Positions 24,908 through 36,235 of a stretch of 64,000 nt of DNA are shown piece by piece. The stretch's first letter is position 1; every line of letters begins with the position of its first letter. The translations under genes were made by a program, and so were the position numbers. The notes under the pieces are model-generated. The model made no database searches. It was not told the origin of the DNA and was given only the letters and a program-made list of their open reading frames with translations. The DNA is from Cylicocyclus nassatus (taxonomy: Eukaryota > Nematoda > Chromadorea > Rhabditida > Strongylidae): NCBI GenBank assembly GCA_958299035.1, contig CATQJL010000223.1, positions 71,035,006 through 71,099,005 of the forward strand. The letters run 5' to 3'.

Positions 24908-25512
24908 TAGATGAACTTCTCATAGACCGTACTTATGCTTTTGCAAACACTCCATCTGTGAGATAATGAACGAAGACTACGTTGAGATAATGAACGAAGA
25001 CTACGTAACGGAAATTGACAGAAGGTAGTATAGCGTGGTAGCTCCCTAAATAAGCTGGATGTAACTAAGCCTCTAAGCTGCCGAAACTAACGTACACAGT
25101 GGTTTTTACGAACAGTTCAGCTATCGAGCTCAAGCTGTACTTACAATGCTCACCTGCAAGCTACTATTCATCTTGGGAATAGAGAACTCGAAAACGCTTT
25201 GTATCTACAAGTTGTCTAACATTCTCGAATTTGTTTTATCCAAGTATTAAGTCAACAAAAATGAAATATGTCGCAGGTGCTTGTTAACTGAGCGTTTTTG
25301 AGTTCTCCTATCTCAGAATGAATGATACTTACCTCTTACTCTTGGATCTGCAGCTTTCTTCTTCTCATGGCTGCCGTAAAAGGGAAACATGTTCAGTAAA
25401 AGACGCCTCCCTCTTTATCAACAAACAGATCACTGCTCTCATATCCGTGCTAAGTTCTTAGGGGACCACCTTGATGATTAATGAACTCATTGGCAAGATA
25501 CACAGCACTTCA

Positions 25513-25565
25513 TCTCGGTTCCCTGTAGGATCCCTCATCGCCAGGGATCCTACAGGGAACCGAGA
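25513..25565. repeat. Perfect 23-bp hairpin
   Basis: Left arm 25513-25535 (starting TCTCGGTTCCCTG) is exactly complementary to 25543-25565, with a 7-nt loop CATCGCC. It contains BamHI-like GGATCC in each arm. Its perfection contrasts with the decayed surroundings. Confidence 0.95.
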
Positions 25566-25831
25566 TTTGCACTGGGACAGGGGGCGCGCTCTTCGCAGCC
25601 ATTTGTAACTATAATAGGTACGAGTCTTGAGCTTAATCGTTAAATAGCCAAAAGTGTTAGCCAGCTTCGTACATGCTGAGACAGCCCAACCACTGTATCC
25701 CATGCGAGTATACTTGTACTTACAACGTGAGATAATGTGACGGGACGCCGCTCATCTGTTTGCGTTGATAGGATGCCGCTCGTCGTCACAACGGTACGCC
25801 GTTGTTATCTAGCGCTGATTACAGAACTGCA

Positions 25832-25884
25832 GTTCTGCGCTTAGCGTAAAAGAGCGTACGCTGCTGGTACGCTAAGCGCAGAAC
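25832..25884. repeat. Perfect 17-bp inverted repeat
   Basis: GTTCTGCGCTTAGCGTA at 25832-25848 pairs with 25868-25884 across a 19-nt spacer. The surrounding 25740-25930 region is studded with ACGCCGCT/ATGCCGCT words, so a small GC-rich repeat unit is likely. Confidence 0.8.
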
Positions 25885-26526
25885 GTGAAACGCCGCGTAC
25901 ACCAAGCCATTTAGGAACGCCGCTGGTGCACGACGAATGTCAGAGGAGTTTCATCAGCGCGACGATAGCGGATTTGACTGCCTTCTTTGCGTCCATAGGA
26001 GCATAAAGCATCTATACAAAAAGGCATCACCTTAGCGCTCGGCCCTGTCACTTCCAGTGCTTAAGTACTATCATAGGTAAGCAGAAAACCATTCGAGTAG
26101 GGATAAAAGCAAGAAAATGCGGCAGCCGGAAGAGCGTCCACGCCGCGCAAGTCGCGCCATATTACGATTTTTTGTATGTCCTATATGTATATACCACCGC
26201 TTCGCAAGCCTCTCGCAGTAGATAGTACCTAGTAGATGGGTTGCGTTGCGGTGCCACCAATGGCAAAGATCACTGAAAGGCTTTGCCCCGCATTTGTGTG
26301 AATTTACGTAGGGTGTCATTTTATTATTGACTACTGTAACTTCTAGATTCATGGTGGGCTTTGCTGAACTTTCATTTTACTTTTTTGCATGTTTTTGCAG
26401 GTTACTCAGTTCAACCATTGTCCTTTTTCCCGTTTCTATTTTTGTTTCCAACAAGTGGTTTGTGTTGGGATGCTTTTACGGTGTTTTCCCATCTTAACTG
26501 TTTGGTCCTGAGTTATGATATTTCAG
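25885..26526. promoter_or_regulatory. Upstream region of the eIF4H-led gene cluster
   Basis: No gene is seen. The stretch ends in TATGATATTTCAG (to 26526), a strong acceptor 32 bp before the eIF4H start codon that most likely receives a spliced leader. Any promoter of the cluster should lie here or further upstream, but no core element can be identified by eye. Confidence 0.4.
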
Positions 26527-26558
26527 CAAACAACTCGATATAGCTGTTCTTCTTCAAC

Positions 26559-29090
26559 ATGAGTATTCCCGAGGAGGGACCTTTTAAGGTCAGTTCTTTG
26601 TTGCAAGAAGTCTGATCTTATCTTTTTTATTCTTAATATGACTTCAGGACGCAGTGAATCATCTCAGTGGCAAGTTATCAAGTTTTATAGTAGCATAGTT
26701 CTTAGTTCAGTCAGACTCCATCTGTATCGGGTTTTAGCTATCTGAGCAAACTTGTGCTAGCCTATAATTCTGATAATCCTGACGAAATTTCTGTGAACTG
26801 CGCATAAACGCCTATTCTACATCAAAATACGTGCTCCTTTCTAGGCTTTCATCGGTAACCTTCCTTTCGATGGCGTACAAGGTGACATTGAACAAATCCT
26901 AAAATATGTTGGTTTCACCGATGACCAGGTATCTTTTCATGTAACATACATGAGAAGCCTTCTTTTTCGTGAGTTTACATCTTCTATGATTTTTCTTGCT
27001 GGTTTGTTATTGTAGCGAGCAGTCGTGATATTCGGAATGCTTGAGAACCCATCTGGGCAAAGTTTTGAGCAGATTTGGACTTTGACCCTCTACCGTATTC
27101 CCACCGTAACCAAAATGACGTTACCATGCAATATGGTATGCATGTTTAGTGCGCTAAATAGCCCCTTTCCTAAGCCGAGTTCCGGGAAAGTTTGTAATCT
27201 TGACCCCCTATACCGTAACCATAGAGAACATTTAGTGCGGAAAGCGTGATATTCGTGACAGCAAAACCCTTTGCGGCCCTTTGACCCTTTGCGCAAAGTT
27301 TCAGCGAAATTTGAGATTTTGACATGTAGCTTGCCGTAACCCTTCAAAAAAAAGCTTTGCCATGCGCAATAAATACCATTCGTGATCAGCGGGTCGAATA
27401 GCATCTCTGAACTCTCAGCGAAGTCTGCGATTTTCATTTATTTTTGGGTCTTAAGTGAAACAGTACCACCTTCTGGTCATATTGTTGTGCGTTTTAGACA
27501 CAATTTTCTCTTGAGATATGTTGAGTAGATAAACTGCAGAATTTCTAATAATGTACGGCTTTGTTGAGCATCAATGCGTTCCAGATTCATTCCTTCCAAG
27601 TTCGCATGGTACATGACCGCGAAACAGACAAATTTAAAGGCTTTGCCTATGTGGAATTCAATACTGCAGATGAATTGCGCAAAGTCTTGGAAATCAATGG
27701 TGTGGTAAGAATTAGCATCTTTTGATGAAAGCTTTCTCGAAATGCAGTTCCACTTTATTTTTGCGTTTTATTATATAACAGCTAAGTTCGGTGTCATTTT
27801 TCTTGGGAAGATTATGATATCAACAAACCTCCATCTGGTTTGCGCTTTCATATCCCAACTCTCATAATTACATTACGTTACGTTAGTTACATTTTCAAGT
27901 TCTACTTATTAGCTTCTGCTTCAGTCACATAATGAGTCTGCTCTCTATATGTACAAAAAAAACCGCATGATGCAAAGCCTCTTTTTCAAATGGCTTAGGT
28001 GGCACTACACCGTCTACTTTTACCTTTTTCAGTCATCTTACCTTGGTTGCCTTTTCTCACGGTAATCACTATACCGGTGTATGTCATATAACGAACTCGT
28101 GAGTTTTTCCGACAGTTTCTCCGCAAAAGACGTCAAACTCAGCGAGTGTTAGTTTATACGGCTCGTAGCTTATAGACGCAAATAGCGCTGGAGTTTTGAG
28201 TAGGTGACGTCGAAAAAATCGCGCCCCGTGTCCCTCTCCCTACAATGTGTAGGATCTTATCCTGCGAAACCGTTTTGACACAGCTCATGTGTTTTGATAT
28301 CGTATATTGAGGCCAGAGAAAATGTCATGTGAGACATGTAGAGGAAGTGACAGCAATCGCTGTGTATTACAAATTTATATTTACGGCTACATGTTACGGT
28401 TCATCTGCCCGCGCTTACCTAAACGTAGTAAATCGAAATTTTGTGATTTTAATGTCTCATAGTTATATCCAAAGTTGAACATAGTTATATCTCAAGAAAA
28501 AAGCCAAACTGATTGCATTCAGCGCCGCTCTTGTGCATCCTATATTTTGGTCAATACTATGTAGTTTACAGTATGTGCTCTTGACATTTTAAAGCTTTAT
28601 CGGTATTTGCACTGCATTGTACTCATGAACAATAGATATAATCTTTCCCTAAACATTAGATAGTAATCTTTCCTCGATGCGCTCATCTGGTTTATTCTGT
28701 TTTCAGGACTACGGAGGTAGACCTTTGAAGATTGATGTGGCCAGTCAACGGCCAGGTGATCGCGGAGGAAGGGGACGTGATCGTGGAGGTCGCGGTGGCA
28801 GTGGATGGAGCTCGGCTGATCACAATCGCCCACGCGGTGGTTTCCGCGGCAATTATGGCGGTCGTCAACGTCGCCGAAATTCCGAGCGCAGTCACGACGA
28901 GGAAGAATTCGGTCTGTTCTTCTTCTGACTTTTCTCGTACACTATGTCAAGCATTCATTCAGTTGAACATCCCGACCGTCCGCATCTTGTGTTGAAACCG
29001 CGAACTACGGATCCTGCTGAGCTAGAAGCGAAACGCCAGCGAGAGGCTGAGGAAGAAGCAGCTCGTCGCGCTAAACTCTTCATTGCTTGA
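26559..29090 (+). CDS. eIF4H-like translation initiation factor
   Basis: Five exons: 26559-26588, 26845-26928, 27585-27704, 28707-28911 and 28963-29090, giving 188 residues. One RRM spans about residues 10-85, with RNP2 AFIGNLPFD at 11-19, VQGDI just after it, and RNP1 KGFAYVEF at 56-63. A glycine/arginine-rich segment follows (about 93-130), then a C-terminal RPHLVLKPRT motif and a charged tail. This layout matches eIF4H, which stimulates the eIF4A helicase during cap-dependent initiation in the cytoplasm; C. elegans DRR-2 is the likely counterpart. It is shorter than human eIF4H (about 248 residues), mainly in the linkers. Reading through the 51-bp last intron would give an alternative C-terminus ending GLFFF. 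Introns 2 and 3 hold non-coding repeats. Confidence 0.92.
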
Positions 29091-29578
29091 GAGGTAAGCG
29101 ACGTCAGTGTTTTCTTTTTTGGCTTTTATTTATTGTACCAAGTGGTTTTGTACCAGTTTTGTCGCTTCTAGATTTGTCGAAGCGACTTTCAATCAACTTG
29201 TTTTGGTAATGTTGTTGCCTTGGATATTCTTTTTGAAGAATACTGCTGATTCTACAGCATAGATACTTATATATTATGAAATGATTTCTACCAGCAGGTC
29301 TACTTGCCTACCTCACTGCTTGTAGTGAGGTTGCTGTGTCGGTGAATTTTGTTGTTATTTACTACTAATCCGGCTGTTATCCGAGTTCGCTGTTCACGTA
29401 GTCAAATGCCGGTGTTTGCTATTTATTCAGATAATAGTACGATATCTTACGTAGATCATTATTTCTCATCGAACGCCAATCCATGGTTCAGTTTCAAGTC
29501 TTTTTCTTCACACTTAATGTTTTTAGCGCATTGTACTAGTTCTTTGCTAATGTGACATGTACACATTGCGTTATTGGC

Positions 29579-29584
29579 AAATAA
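29579..29584 (+). other. Polyadenylation signal of the eIF4H gene
   Basis: AATAAA 489 bp after the eIF4H stop and 91 bp before the BolA start. This is the spacing typical of genes in a nematode operon. Confidence 0.6.
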
Positions 29585-29675
29585 AGATTATGGGCTCTAG
29601 TCGGCTTTTGGAAGCAGTGTATACCATTCTTATATCAACCCTTAATTGATCAAAAGATTTGATGATTTGTTCAAG

Positions 29676-31918
29676 ATGGTAACAGAAGCTGATGTACATA
29701 AGAGGATTTCTGAAAAGCTCAGTCCTGTGCATTTGGTAAGTTGCTTATTGATGGCCGTTCCAAATCTTACTATTCTTACCACTGTTCTTTTGATTATGCT
29801 TCGTTCACTTCTTGCCATGAAAAACTTTGCCGCCCTTGCATACCATATGGTGGTGCTATTCAATCTGCTCTTTTTCCCGAATAACATCGAGATTCGAGAT
29901 CTTTAAAATACTGACTGGGTAGCGGAAAGAAATCCGTCATTTTGGGGCCCACGCTGATAGACAATTCTATTGCGATGCTGTTGCACGTCGATGAGGGACC
30001 GTAGCTCACACTCGCTGCCCAAAAACTGTGGAGTTTGCTTTTCTACCCGCGCTGATTAGATGGTATCTGACCTGGTAAGCACAAAAAACGACAATGGGTG
30101 TATAGTGATAAGGGCAGGGAATGAGAGGTGGGGATGGAAATTTCAAAAAAAGTTTTCTCCGTGCTGTTCGGAGAAGGGAGTTTATCAGCTCGGTTTTGGC
30201 AAGTATGGTCGGAACCGGAAACATGGATATAATAATAATGCATGTGAAATAATAGCTCCTTAGGCGAGGCTACCGTAAGATTCCAGGGTAAGGATTACCG
30301 TATACCCACTGTAGCCTCGTCCCTTGGTATGTGCGGTAACTTCACCAAAGACTGTCGTGCGAAATGATTATCTTAATGATTAACATGTTAGATTGGAGAA
30401 CTTTGAATTCAATCACGTACTGTCATAGCGCATTGTTCATGGAAATCAAAACTTTTTACTTCAGGCGCAAATTCTGTAAAGGCAAGAGTATCATTTTTTA
30501 CCGGTCAGGAGCTCCGGAAAACCACATGATTCAAAATTGCCTTATTTTGGACCAGTGCGTCACCTCTGCTTCGCAGAGGCTCGCACTGATCTTACTTCAT
30601 ATGCCTTACTCATTCTTGACTAATGATGGCAATGAAACTCACCACGCAGTGCCGATCATCGCGAGTAAAATATAAACAACTACCCATTTAAAATGCTTTT
30701 TCATGTGAGATCGGTGATTTCGCGTGGATGAAACTTTTTGCAGAAGAACAAATACGAATTTGAATAGGTTTTTGGACTCTTTCTGGCTTGGTAGCTACCA
30801 TAAGAAATAGTAGGCAACGTGAGCTACATCTCTGTGCAAAATTTTTCTCGAATGCTCAGGTAAAACCATGGCAAATCAATCATTTACGCAAACATTTCTT
30901 TTTGGCGTCGTTCTCCTAAAGTAGTGAACTTTTGTCCACTTTTTTGGACTAAAGTCCATGGCTTGCACATCAGCATGCCAAACACATCCCCGATTTTGCA
31001 AAAAGTGGTAATACGGAACCAATTTTGCTGGCCAGAACCCAAGTGGTTCCGTTTGACGCGCAGTTTCTGAGGGATCCAACCAACAAAACCATTCGTGCTT
31101 TTGCACGGTAGGCTCTTATGTTGGTCGCATGCGATGTGCAAAATTTCGGCTCAGGACGTTGGCTGGAACTCGCTCTACGAATTTCGTTACAGACAGACAC
31201 ACAGACATACACACACACATACACACACACAAAAACACGTAAACAACCTTAGCCCGTTAAAGTTATGATGTTTTATGCTTGAACGGCGAAAAAGAACACT
31301 GAGCTATTCGTTTCTATGACACGCTAGCCCTGGAAACGAACAGCAGAGAATTTTGGCATGCGTGCCGACGTGGTCTAAGGCTGAACGGTGAGGCATTTGT
31401 GCACTGTTCAAGTAATACTCATTGGTCGCTGATGTGGAATTGTAGTGAGAATTGCGCCGGTATAGGTTTCCGTAAATTGATTTGTTGTCAAATTGATCTT
31501 TTGTATCTTTCATACGAAAAAAAAAACAAGGAAATGAAAAAAATCTTTCCAGGAAGTGGTAGACGAGTCCGATGGTTGTGGAGCCAAGTTTTTGATCACG
31601 GTAGTATCAGATGCTTTCAATGGTAAAAGAGTTCTGGAATGTCACAGGTAAAAACCAACAATATTGAGCTTTACGTATTCCTTGTATCTTCGTACTTTGC
31701 GAAATTTCACAGGGTTCATCTTATCCCATTTTTTGCACCATTATATATGTTTTGATATGTTTTCAAAAAATGTGATTGTCAGGGTTTTGTTAAGATGCTT
31801 ATTGTATTGTAGACTTGTCCAAGATGCCATTGCTGACGTTATGCCGGAAATCCATGCAGTCACTATCAACGCCTATACACAAAGTAAATGGGAAAGCTCA
31901 CAAAAGGTTGCAGTCTGA
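29676..31918 (+). CDS. BolA2-like protein
   Basis: Three exons, 29676-29735, 31553-31647 and 31813-31918, encode 86 residues, the usual length of BOLA2. The BolA core is complete: VTEADVHKRISEKL, then EVVDESDGCGAKFLI with Cys29 in the metal-binding loop, FNGKRVLECHRLV with the HR pair at 51-52, and PEIHAV with the conserved C-terminal His66. BolA2 proteins partner cytosolic monothiol glutaredoxins (Grx3 type) in bridging a [2Fe-2S] cluster for iron sensing and trafficking. The ATG directly follows an AG acceptor (TTTGTTCAAG), as expected for trans-splicing. It lies 91 bp after the polyA signal of the upstream gene, so it is probably a downstream operon gene. Intron 1 (1.8 kb) contains a Helitron-like insertion in antisense. 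Confidence 0.93.
30552..31268 (-). mobile_element. Helitron-like family A copy 2
   Basis: Lies in intron 1 of the BolA gene, antisense. The 5' end (TCATAACT..CGGGCTAAG) is at 31268 and the 3' hairpin GCCTCTGCGAAGCAGAGG, then CTGG, ends at 30552. It is flanked by A on the 5' side and T on the 3' side in its own orientation. Its CA/TG tract (about 31196-31233) is short compared with copy 1. Confidence 0.75.
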
Positions 31919-32023
31919 CATTATTGGTCATTTACTATCGTTTTTTAGAATGTATGCGCCATTGATATCGCTTTACTTGTTTATTGTTATGTTTGTGCAT
32001 CCTCCATTCACATCATTTTCGAT

Positions 32024-32029
32024 AATAAA
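32024..32029 (+). other. Polyadenylation signal of the BolA gene
   Basis: AATAAA 106 bp after the BolA stop codon, in AT-rich sequence. Confidence 0.6.
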
Positions 32030-32639
32030 TATAAGAACAGCTGTAGGTGTATCAACTCATAAATCGATTATCCGATGCAGTTATCTATTTCGTGGGTGTT
32101 CACGTATCTCAGTTCTCATGTAGTGATCTGATTCGGATAAAATTTTCTCTGAATATGAGACTTTCGTACATTGTTTCTAGGGCTATTGAATGGGAATTGG
32201 AGAATCATTCATTTTTTTTACCTTCACCTTTTATGCCGGCTGATTTTTTTGAACCCTTTGGATATCAGCTGATCTTTTTTTCCTTCGCTTTTCAAACCGC
32301 CTGATCCTACTCAAGATTCAAGCCTTTTGTCCAGGCGCGCTGTAGCTGCTTGAAGCGAAGTGGCGTGTGAACGTCTCGGGTTAGCGGTGGATGTTTACCG
32401 TGTTGCTCGCACGCTACTATCAAAGCTGCTTCGAGGGTTCTGGGCAAGGCAAGTTTTTCAAGGTTCCAATTGTTCACTTTTCTGGTTGTTGTCAGTTACC
32501 TATCCAATTTTACATGGCTTTCATCAGCCCTCAATCAAATGGTTTTTGTCCGCTCAGAGTTAGCGAAATTTCTGACGATTTCATTTTACAAATTTTAGGG
32601 ACAGGAAAAGAACTTTCACTGGAAGAGGAATTTGGACTA

Positions 32640-35600
32640 ATGGATAATCCGGATGAGGTATGCTGGACTGCAGGCCATCATAAATTCTTCTCATTGCGGT
32701 TCAAAGATTTTTTGCAGACTCAAATCGATCCTGAAGTGCGAGCACGGTTTCAGTCAGCCTCTGCATACCTGCCAAGTGTAGTGGGACGACTTGACCGAAG
32801 TCACCTGGTACAATTCTATGCGCTATTTAAGCAAGCTACTGTAGGTCCCGCAAGTAAGCTCTAGGTCTTTTTAGAATTTTTTTTGTAGAAGCCATGAACT
32901 ACTCTGGTTGACTTTCTTCAGGTTTCTGATGTTTCAGAAGCTGACGATCGACCTTCGTTTTTTGACGCTAAGGGAAGAATGAAACATGATGCATGGGCGC
33001 AACTGGGTGATATGCCAAAAGATGTAGCCATGAAGACGTAGGTTATATATTATTTTGGCATCAGTTTTCCCTTTCAATTGCGTGAATTGTTTGATGCTTT
33101 CAGACTTCGTCAGTATTCTTCTGCTTGTGACTTATTTTTGATGCTCAGATGATCATTTGTCCTCAAAACCATAGTTTTTTTCTAAAAACCTAGGGTTTTG
33201 AACGATTGCATAAAAAATTTCTTTATAATGGCTTACGTAACTGGTGTTAGATTAAGTTGTAGAAAAGCGACATTATTCTTTTTTTCGTATTCAAATGATT
33301 TTTCACTTCCAGGTATGTTGCAAAAATGGCGTATATGAATTTGGGCTGGGACCCAACCGTACAGAATACGTCCCATGGTGGATTTGGAGTGCGACCAAGT
33401 CGGCCAGCTTTTGTGGTAAGTGGAGTTTTTGCGAAAAATTGAAAATGTTTATATAAGAACTCAAGGAGAAGCAGTTATTTACTTTTTATATGTACGCTGG
33501 CAATAATTACAGTTCAGGAATAATTTTCTTTCCGTTCTCATGCAACCTTGTAGAGCAAGGTAAGACCGGATTTTCTCATCCTATGCAATTCTGAAACACT
33601 CAGCAGTGAATGCTCAGAACTTAACTCAGCCATCCAAACCTGCTGTAATCATCGGATTCGTCTTGAAACGCTGATCACAAATATATGTTCATTATCTGCC
33701 AGCGACTATCTGGGAGGAGTTATGAGCGTTAAAATATGCGATTTGTCAAATGTTGGCGCAAGCTCCACGAAATAGCCTTCAAAAACTTTTATATAGTTCA
33801 CTGCTGAATGTGCTTCTTCCCTGTAATTAGAATAATCATAGCTGTAAATCCGCACCATCAGGCAGCCTTTCAAGGAATATTCATTGAAACTTGAAGACTT
33901 TCTCATAATTGAAAGCTCATAACTCCTCCCAGATAGTCGATTGGCAGATAAAAAAATCTATTTGAATCAGCGTCTTAAGAAGATGCGATGATATAAGCTT
34001 GTTTGGAATGGCTGGGTTAAGTTCTGACCATTTCCTCGTCAGTAGGAGATGAAAGCTTGGTTTGCAGGGGGCGGGTCGAACCTGCGTCCAGTCTGGTCAT
34101 AGCGGCGGCTCAAACCATTATGCCGTTCGTCTCCGATCTGATACAATGCACAATGTCTCAGAAAAATATGATAAATTGGCGTACAATTTTCAAAAGATAT
34201 TACCTGAGGTGGCTAAATTTTGTAAATAGATGAAAATCATTCCTTGATGGCGGAACTAGATATTGCCGGTAACTCGATGCCTCATGTAACTGTAACCAAA
34301 GGCGGCAGTTAAGCATTTCTTGGAATGTTTTGAACTACTTATTCAGAGCGAATCATCTGATGGCAGCGCTACATCTGTGAGTGATCGTGAAGCCTTGCTC
34401 TGGTTTACAGCAGCGAAAGCTGATGATGTCACTACGATTACGGACATCTACAATAGGCGTCCGGAACTGATAAATCAGACCGACCAACACCTAGGGGTAA
34501 GCAGAATTGCCTAACTTACATCAAACAACTTTTATGAACTCTAGATGACTGCCTTACACTGGGCGATAGACTCTGGTTGCGACAAAGTGGTACAATTTTT
34601 AATCAGTAAGGACACTGATGTGAATGCAGTCGATCCGGAGGGTAATACACCGTTACATTTTGGTAGGTCACTTTTCAACTGGATGCAATTAGCAGATACA
34701 AGTACCATGAGTCAGTGGCGTATTCTGGATTTCCGAGGGGTGGGGAGGGGGCAAAAAAAAATTTTTTTTGGTGAGGTTGCGTGGAGTCAGCCACGTACGC
34801 CGAAGATTTGTTTAGTATGCTTCCTGGAATTTTTGCGGGCCTATAACTTAGGAATTTCAGGAGCAGGGATGTGGCTGCCGCCACCCTCTTGAAGTTTTTT
34901 TTTATAAGGCTGTACTGATTTTTTAAAAATTTTCTAAAAATCATATCAATTGTTTACAAGTATAAGCAAGTCGCTTGCACAATTTTTTACTCATATAACT
35001 TTCAAAATTTCGCGACCCACTGTTGGGGGGGGCCTCGGTACGCCACTTCATGCGCTGTGTGTAACTGCTCTCACGGTATGATCGGAAAGCCAGTGACTCG
35101 ACAGTAAGAGTTGGGTTTTCCATCTTTCTGAACCTTCCTTGTGATAGTGTGAACGCTGATTTGTAATTATTAGTGGACCTTTGTTCAAAATAATGTAATG
35201 GTTCTTATCTACGATTACATCCAGATGCCGTGTGTGGTATATCATTGTATTTTTTCTATGATTACAGCAAAACTTCTACATAATCCGAGCACGTTTCGGG
35301 CACTTCGATCATAATGTGATATCAAAGAATAACGAAGGAATCTGGCGTTCAGTGGGCTGCATCTGCGGATGTGACAGTCCTTATCTATAGGTGTAAGAAA
35401 GCTCAAAAAAAAAAAAAGCTTCAAACAATATTTTGTTGGACAACTGTTGCAGAATCAAAAAAAATACCGCAAAGAGCTTTTGGCTATAAAATCCATGCGA
35501 ACTACATGAGTTGGATTCATAATGAAAATGAGTGCATAATGCTTATTGCAGCCGCGTACTGCCATCGTCAAACTGCTGCTGAAGTTCTGATCTCAAAGGG

Positions 35601-35694
35601 AGCTAACCGAACAATCCGCAATAACGACGGACAAACTGCTGCCGAAGTTTGTGACGATGAGACCCTCAAAGCTATTTTAATGCCACCAGAATGA
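32640..35694 (+). CDS. ACBD6-like acyl-CoA-binding ankyrin protein
   Basis: Seven exons (32640-32657, 32718-32853, 32938-33037, 33313-33415, 34347-34496, 34545-34662, 35552-35694) join in phase to 255 residues. The N-terminal acyl-CoA-binding domain (about 10-110) has YALFKQATVG at 40-49, RPSFFDAKGRMKHDAWAQL and a YVAKM segment, covering the ligand-binding tyrosine/lysine region. After a linker come ankyrin repeats: TALHWAIDSGCDKVVQFLIS, NTPLHFAAYCHRQTAAEVLI and a final capping repeat. This order is that of ACBD6 (282 residues in human), a cytosolic long-chain acyl-CoA-binding protein; C. elegans ACBP-5 is the likely ortholog. The start is the first ATG after acceptor AATTTTAG at 32598; an extra 5' exon cannot be excluded. 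Same strand and order as the two preceding genes. Confidence 0.9.
33611..34029. mobile_element. Fold-back MITE in ACBD6 intron 4
   Basis: Arms 33611-33725 and about 33905-34029 are inverted copies, sharing CTCAGAACTTAACTCAGCCA on the outer side and CTATCTGGGAGGAGTTATGAG on the inner side. It is non-coding and entirely intronic. Confidence 0.8.
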
Positions 35695-36126
35695 CCTCAT
35701 TTATGTTTTCTCCTATGCCGTGTGCTAGCCGTAAGATGGGTATTTTCAAAAGCCTATTTGTGTTTATTTTACTCATGTGAGATACTCCTGTGAGATTGAA
35801 GAAGTGCCAGGCTGGTTTGTACAAACAGAGCTATAAAGCTTGCAGATTGTTTCGACTCTCTTGTTACAAAAGATGTTGGAATTTGATCTGATGAATGTTA
35901 TTATTGGAACCTTAAAATTTAGTAGTATCAAAGTTGATCTAATCGCTCTCAAATAGTGCGCGATATCTATCCAAGAATTGATCAAAATCTACTGAAACAA
36001 TGGTAATTTTATGGCCTGTGTATACTAGCTCTGTAGAGAGCTACATTTGTTACATGTCTCTGCAATCACTACTTTTCTTTTTGGATGTACTGTGCGATTT
36101 ACATATCATCCCTGTGAATTCTGTTA
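35695..36126. other. Probable 3' untranslated region of ACBD6-like gene
   Basis: AT-rich with no coding signal. No AATAAA is found until 36169, which lies inside the following tandem repeat. Confidence 0.4.
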
Positions 36127-36235
36127 CCTGATAAATTTGAGAGGGATGTGTTCAAAATTATATTCTTTAATAAATTTGAGGGGAATGTGTTGAAAATGAT
36201 ATTCCCTGATAAATTTGGGAGGGATTTGTTGATTG
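36127..36235. repeat. 39-bp tandem repeat, about 2.7 units
   Basis: The word TAAATTTG recurs at exactly 39-bp spacing (36132, 36171, 36210), followed each time by a GAGGG(A/G)ATGTGTT-like block. The middle unit reads AATAAA (36169-36174), a possible polyadenylation signal for the ACBD6-like gene; the others read GATAAA. Confidence 0.85.

Larger units (their letters stand above)
24103..25613. mobile_element. Element bounded by perfect 33-bp inverted repeats
   Basis: A 33-bp sequence beginning TATAGTTACAAATGGCTGCG at 24103-24135 recurs exactly inverted at 25581-25613. It abuts the preceding TIR element and shares its flanking TA. The interior has no recognised gene but contains a 188-bp MITE and a perfect hairpin. 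Confidence 0.6.

Noticed and set aside
26650..26675. Possible extra exon of the eIF4H gene (reads DAVNHLSG)
   Set aside because: Including it breaks the frame into the RRM; joining 26588 directly to 26845 gives the expected EGPFKAFIGNLPFD.
28720..28995. Overlapping frames over eIF4H exon 4
   Set aside because: They are shadows of the Gly/Arg-rich coding exon in other frames.
34066..34140. tRNA-like sequence on the minus strand with a GGTTCGACCC box
   Set aside because: The B-box-like word is present, but no acceptor stem or proper anticodon arm could be formed. At best it is a tRNA-derived repeat relic.
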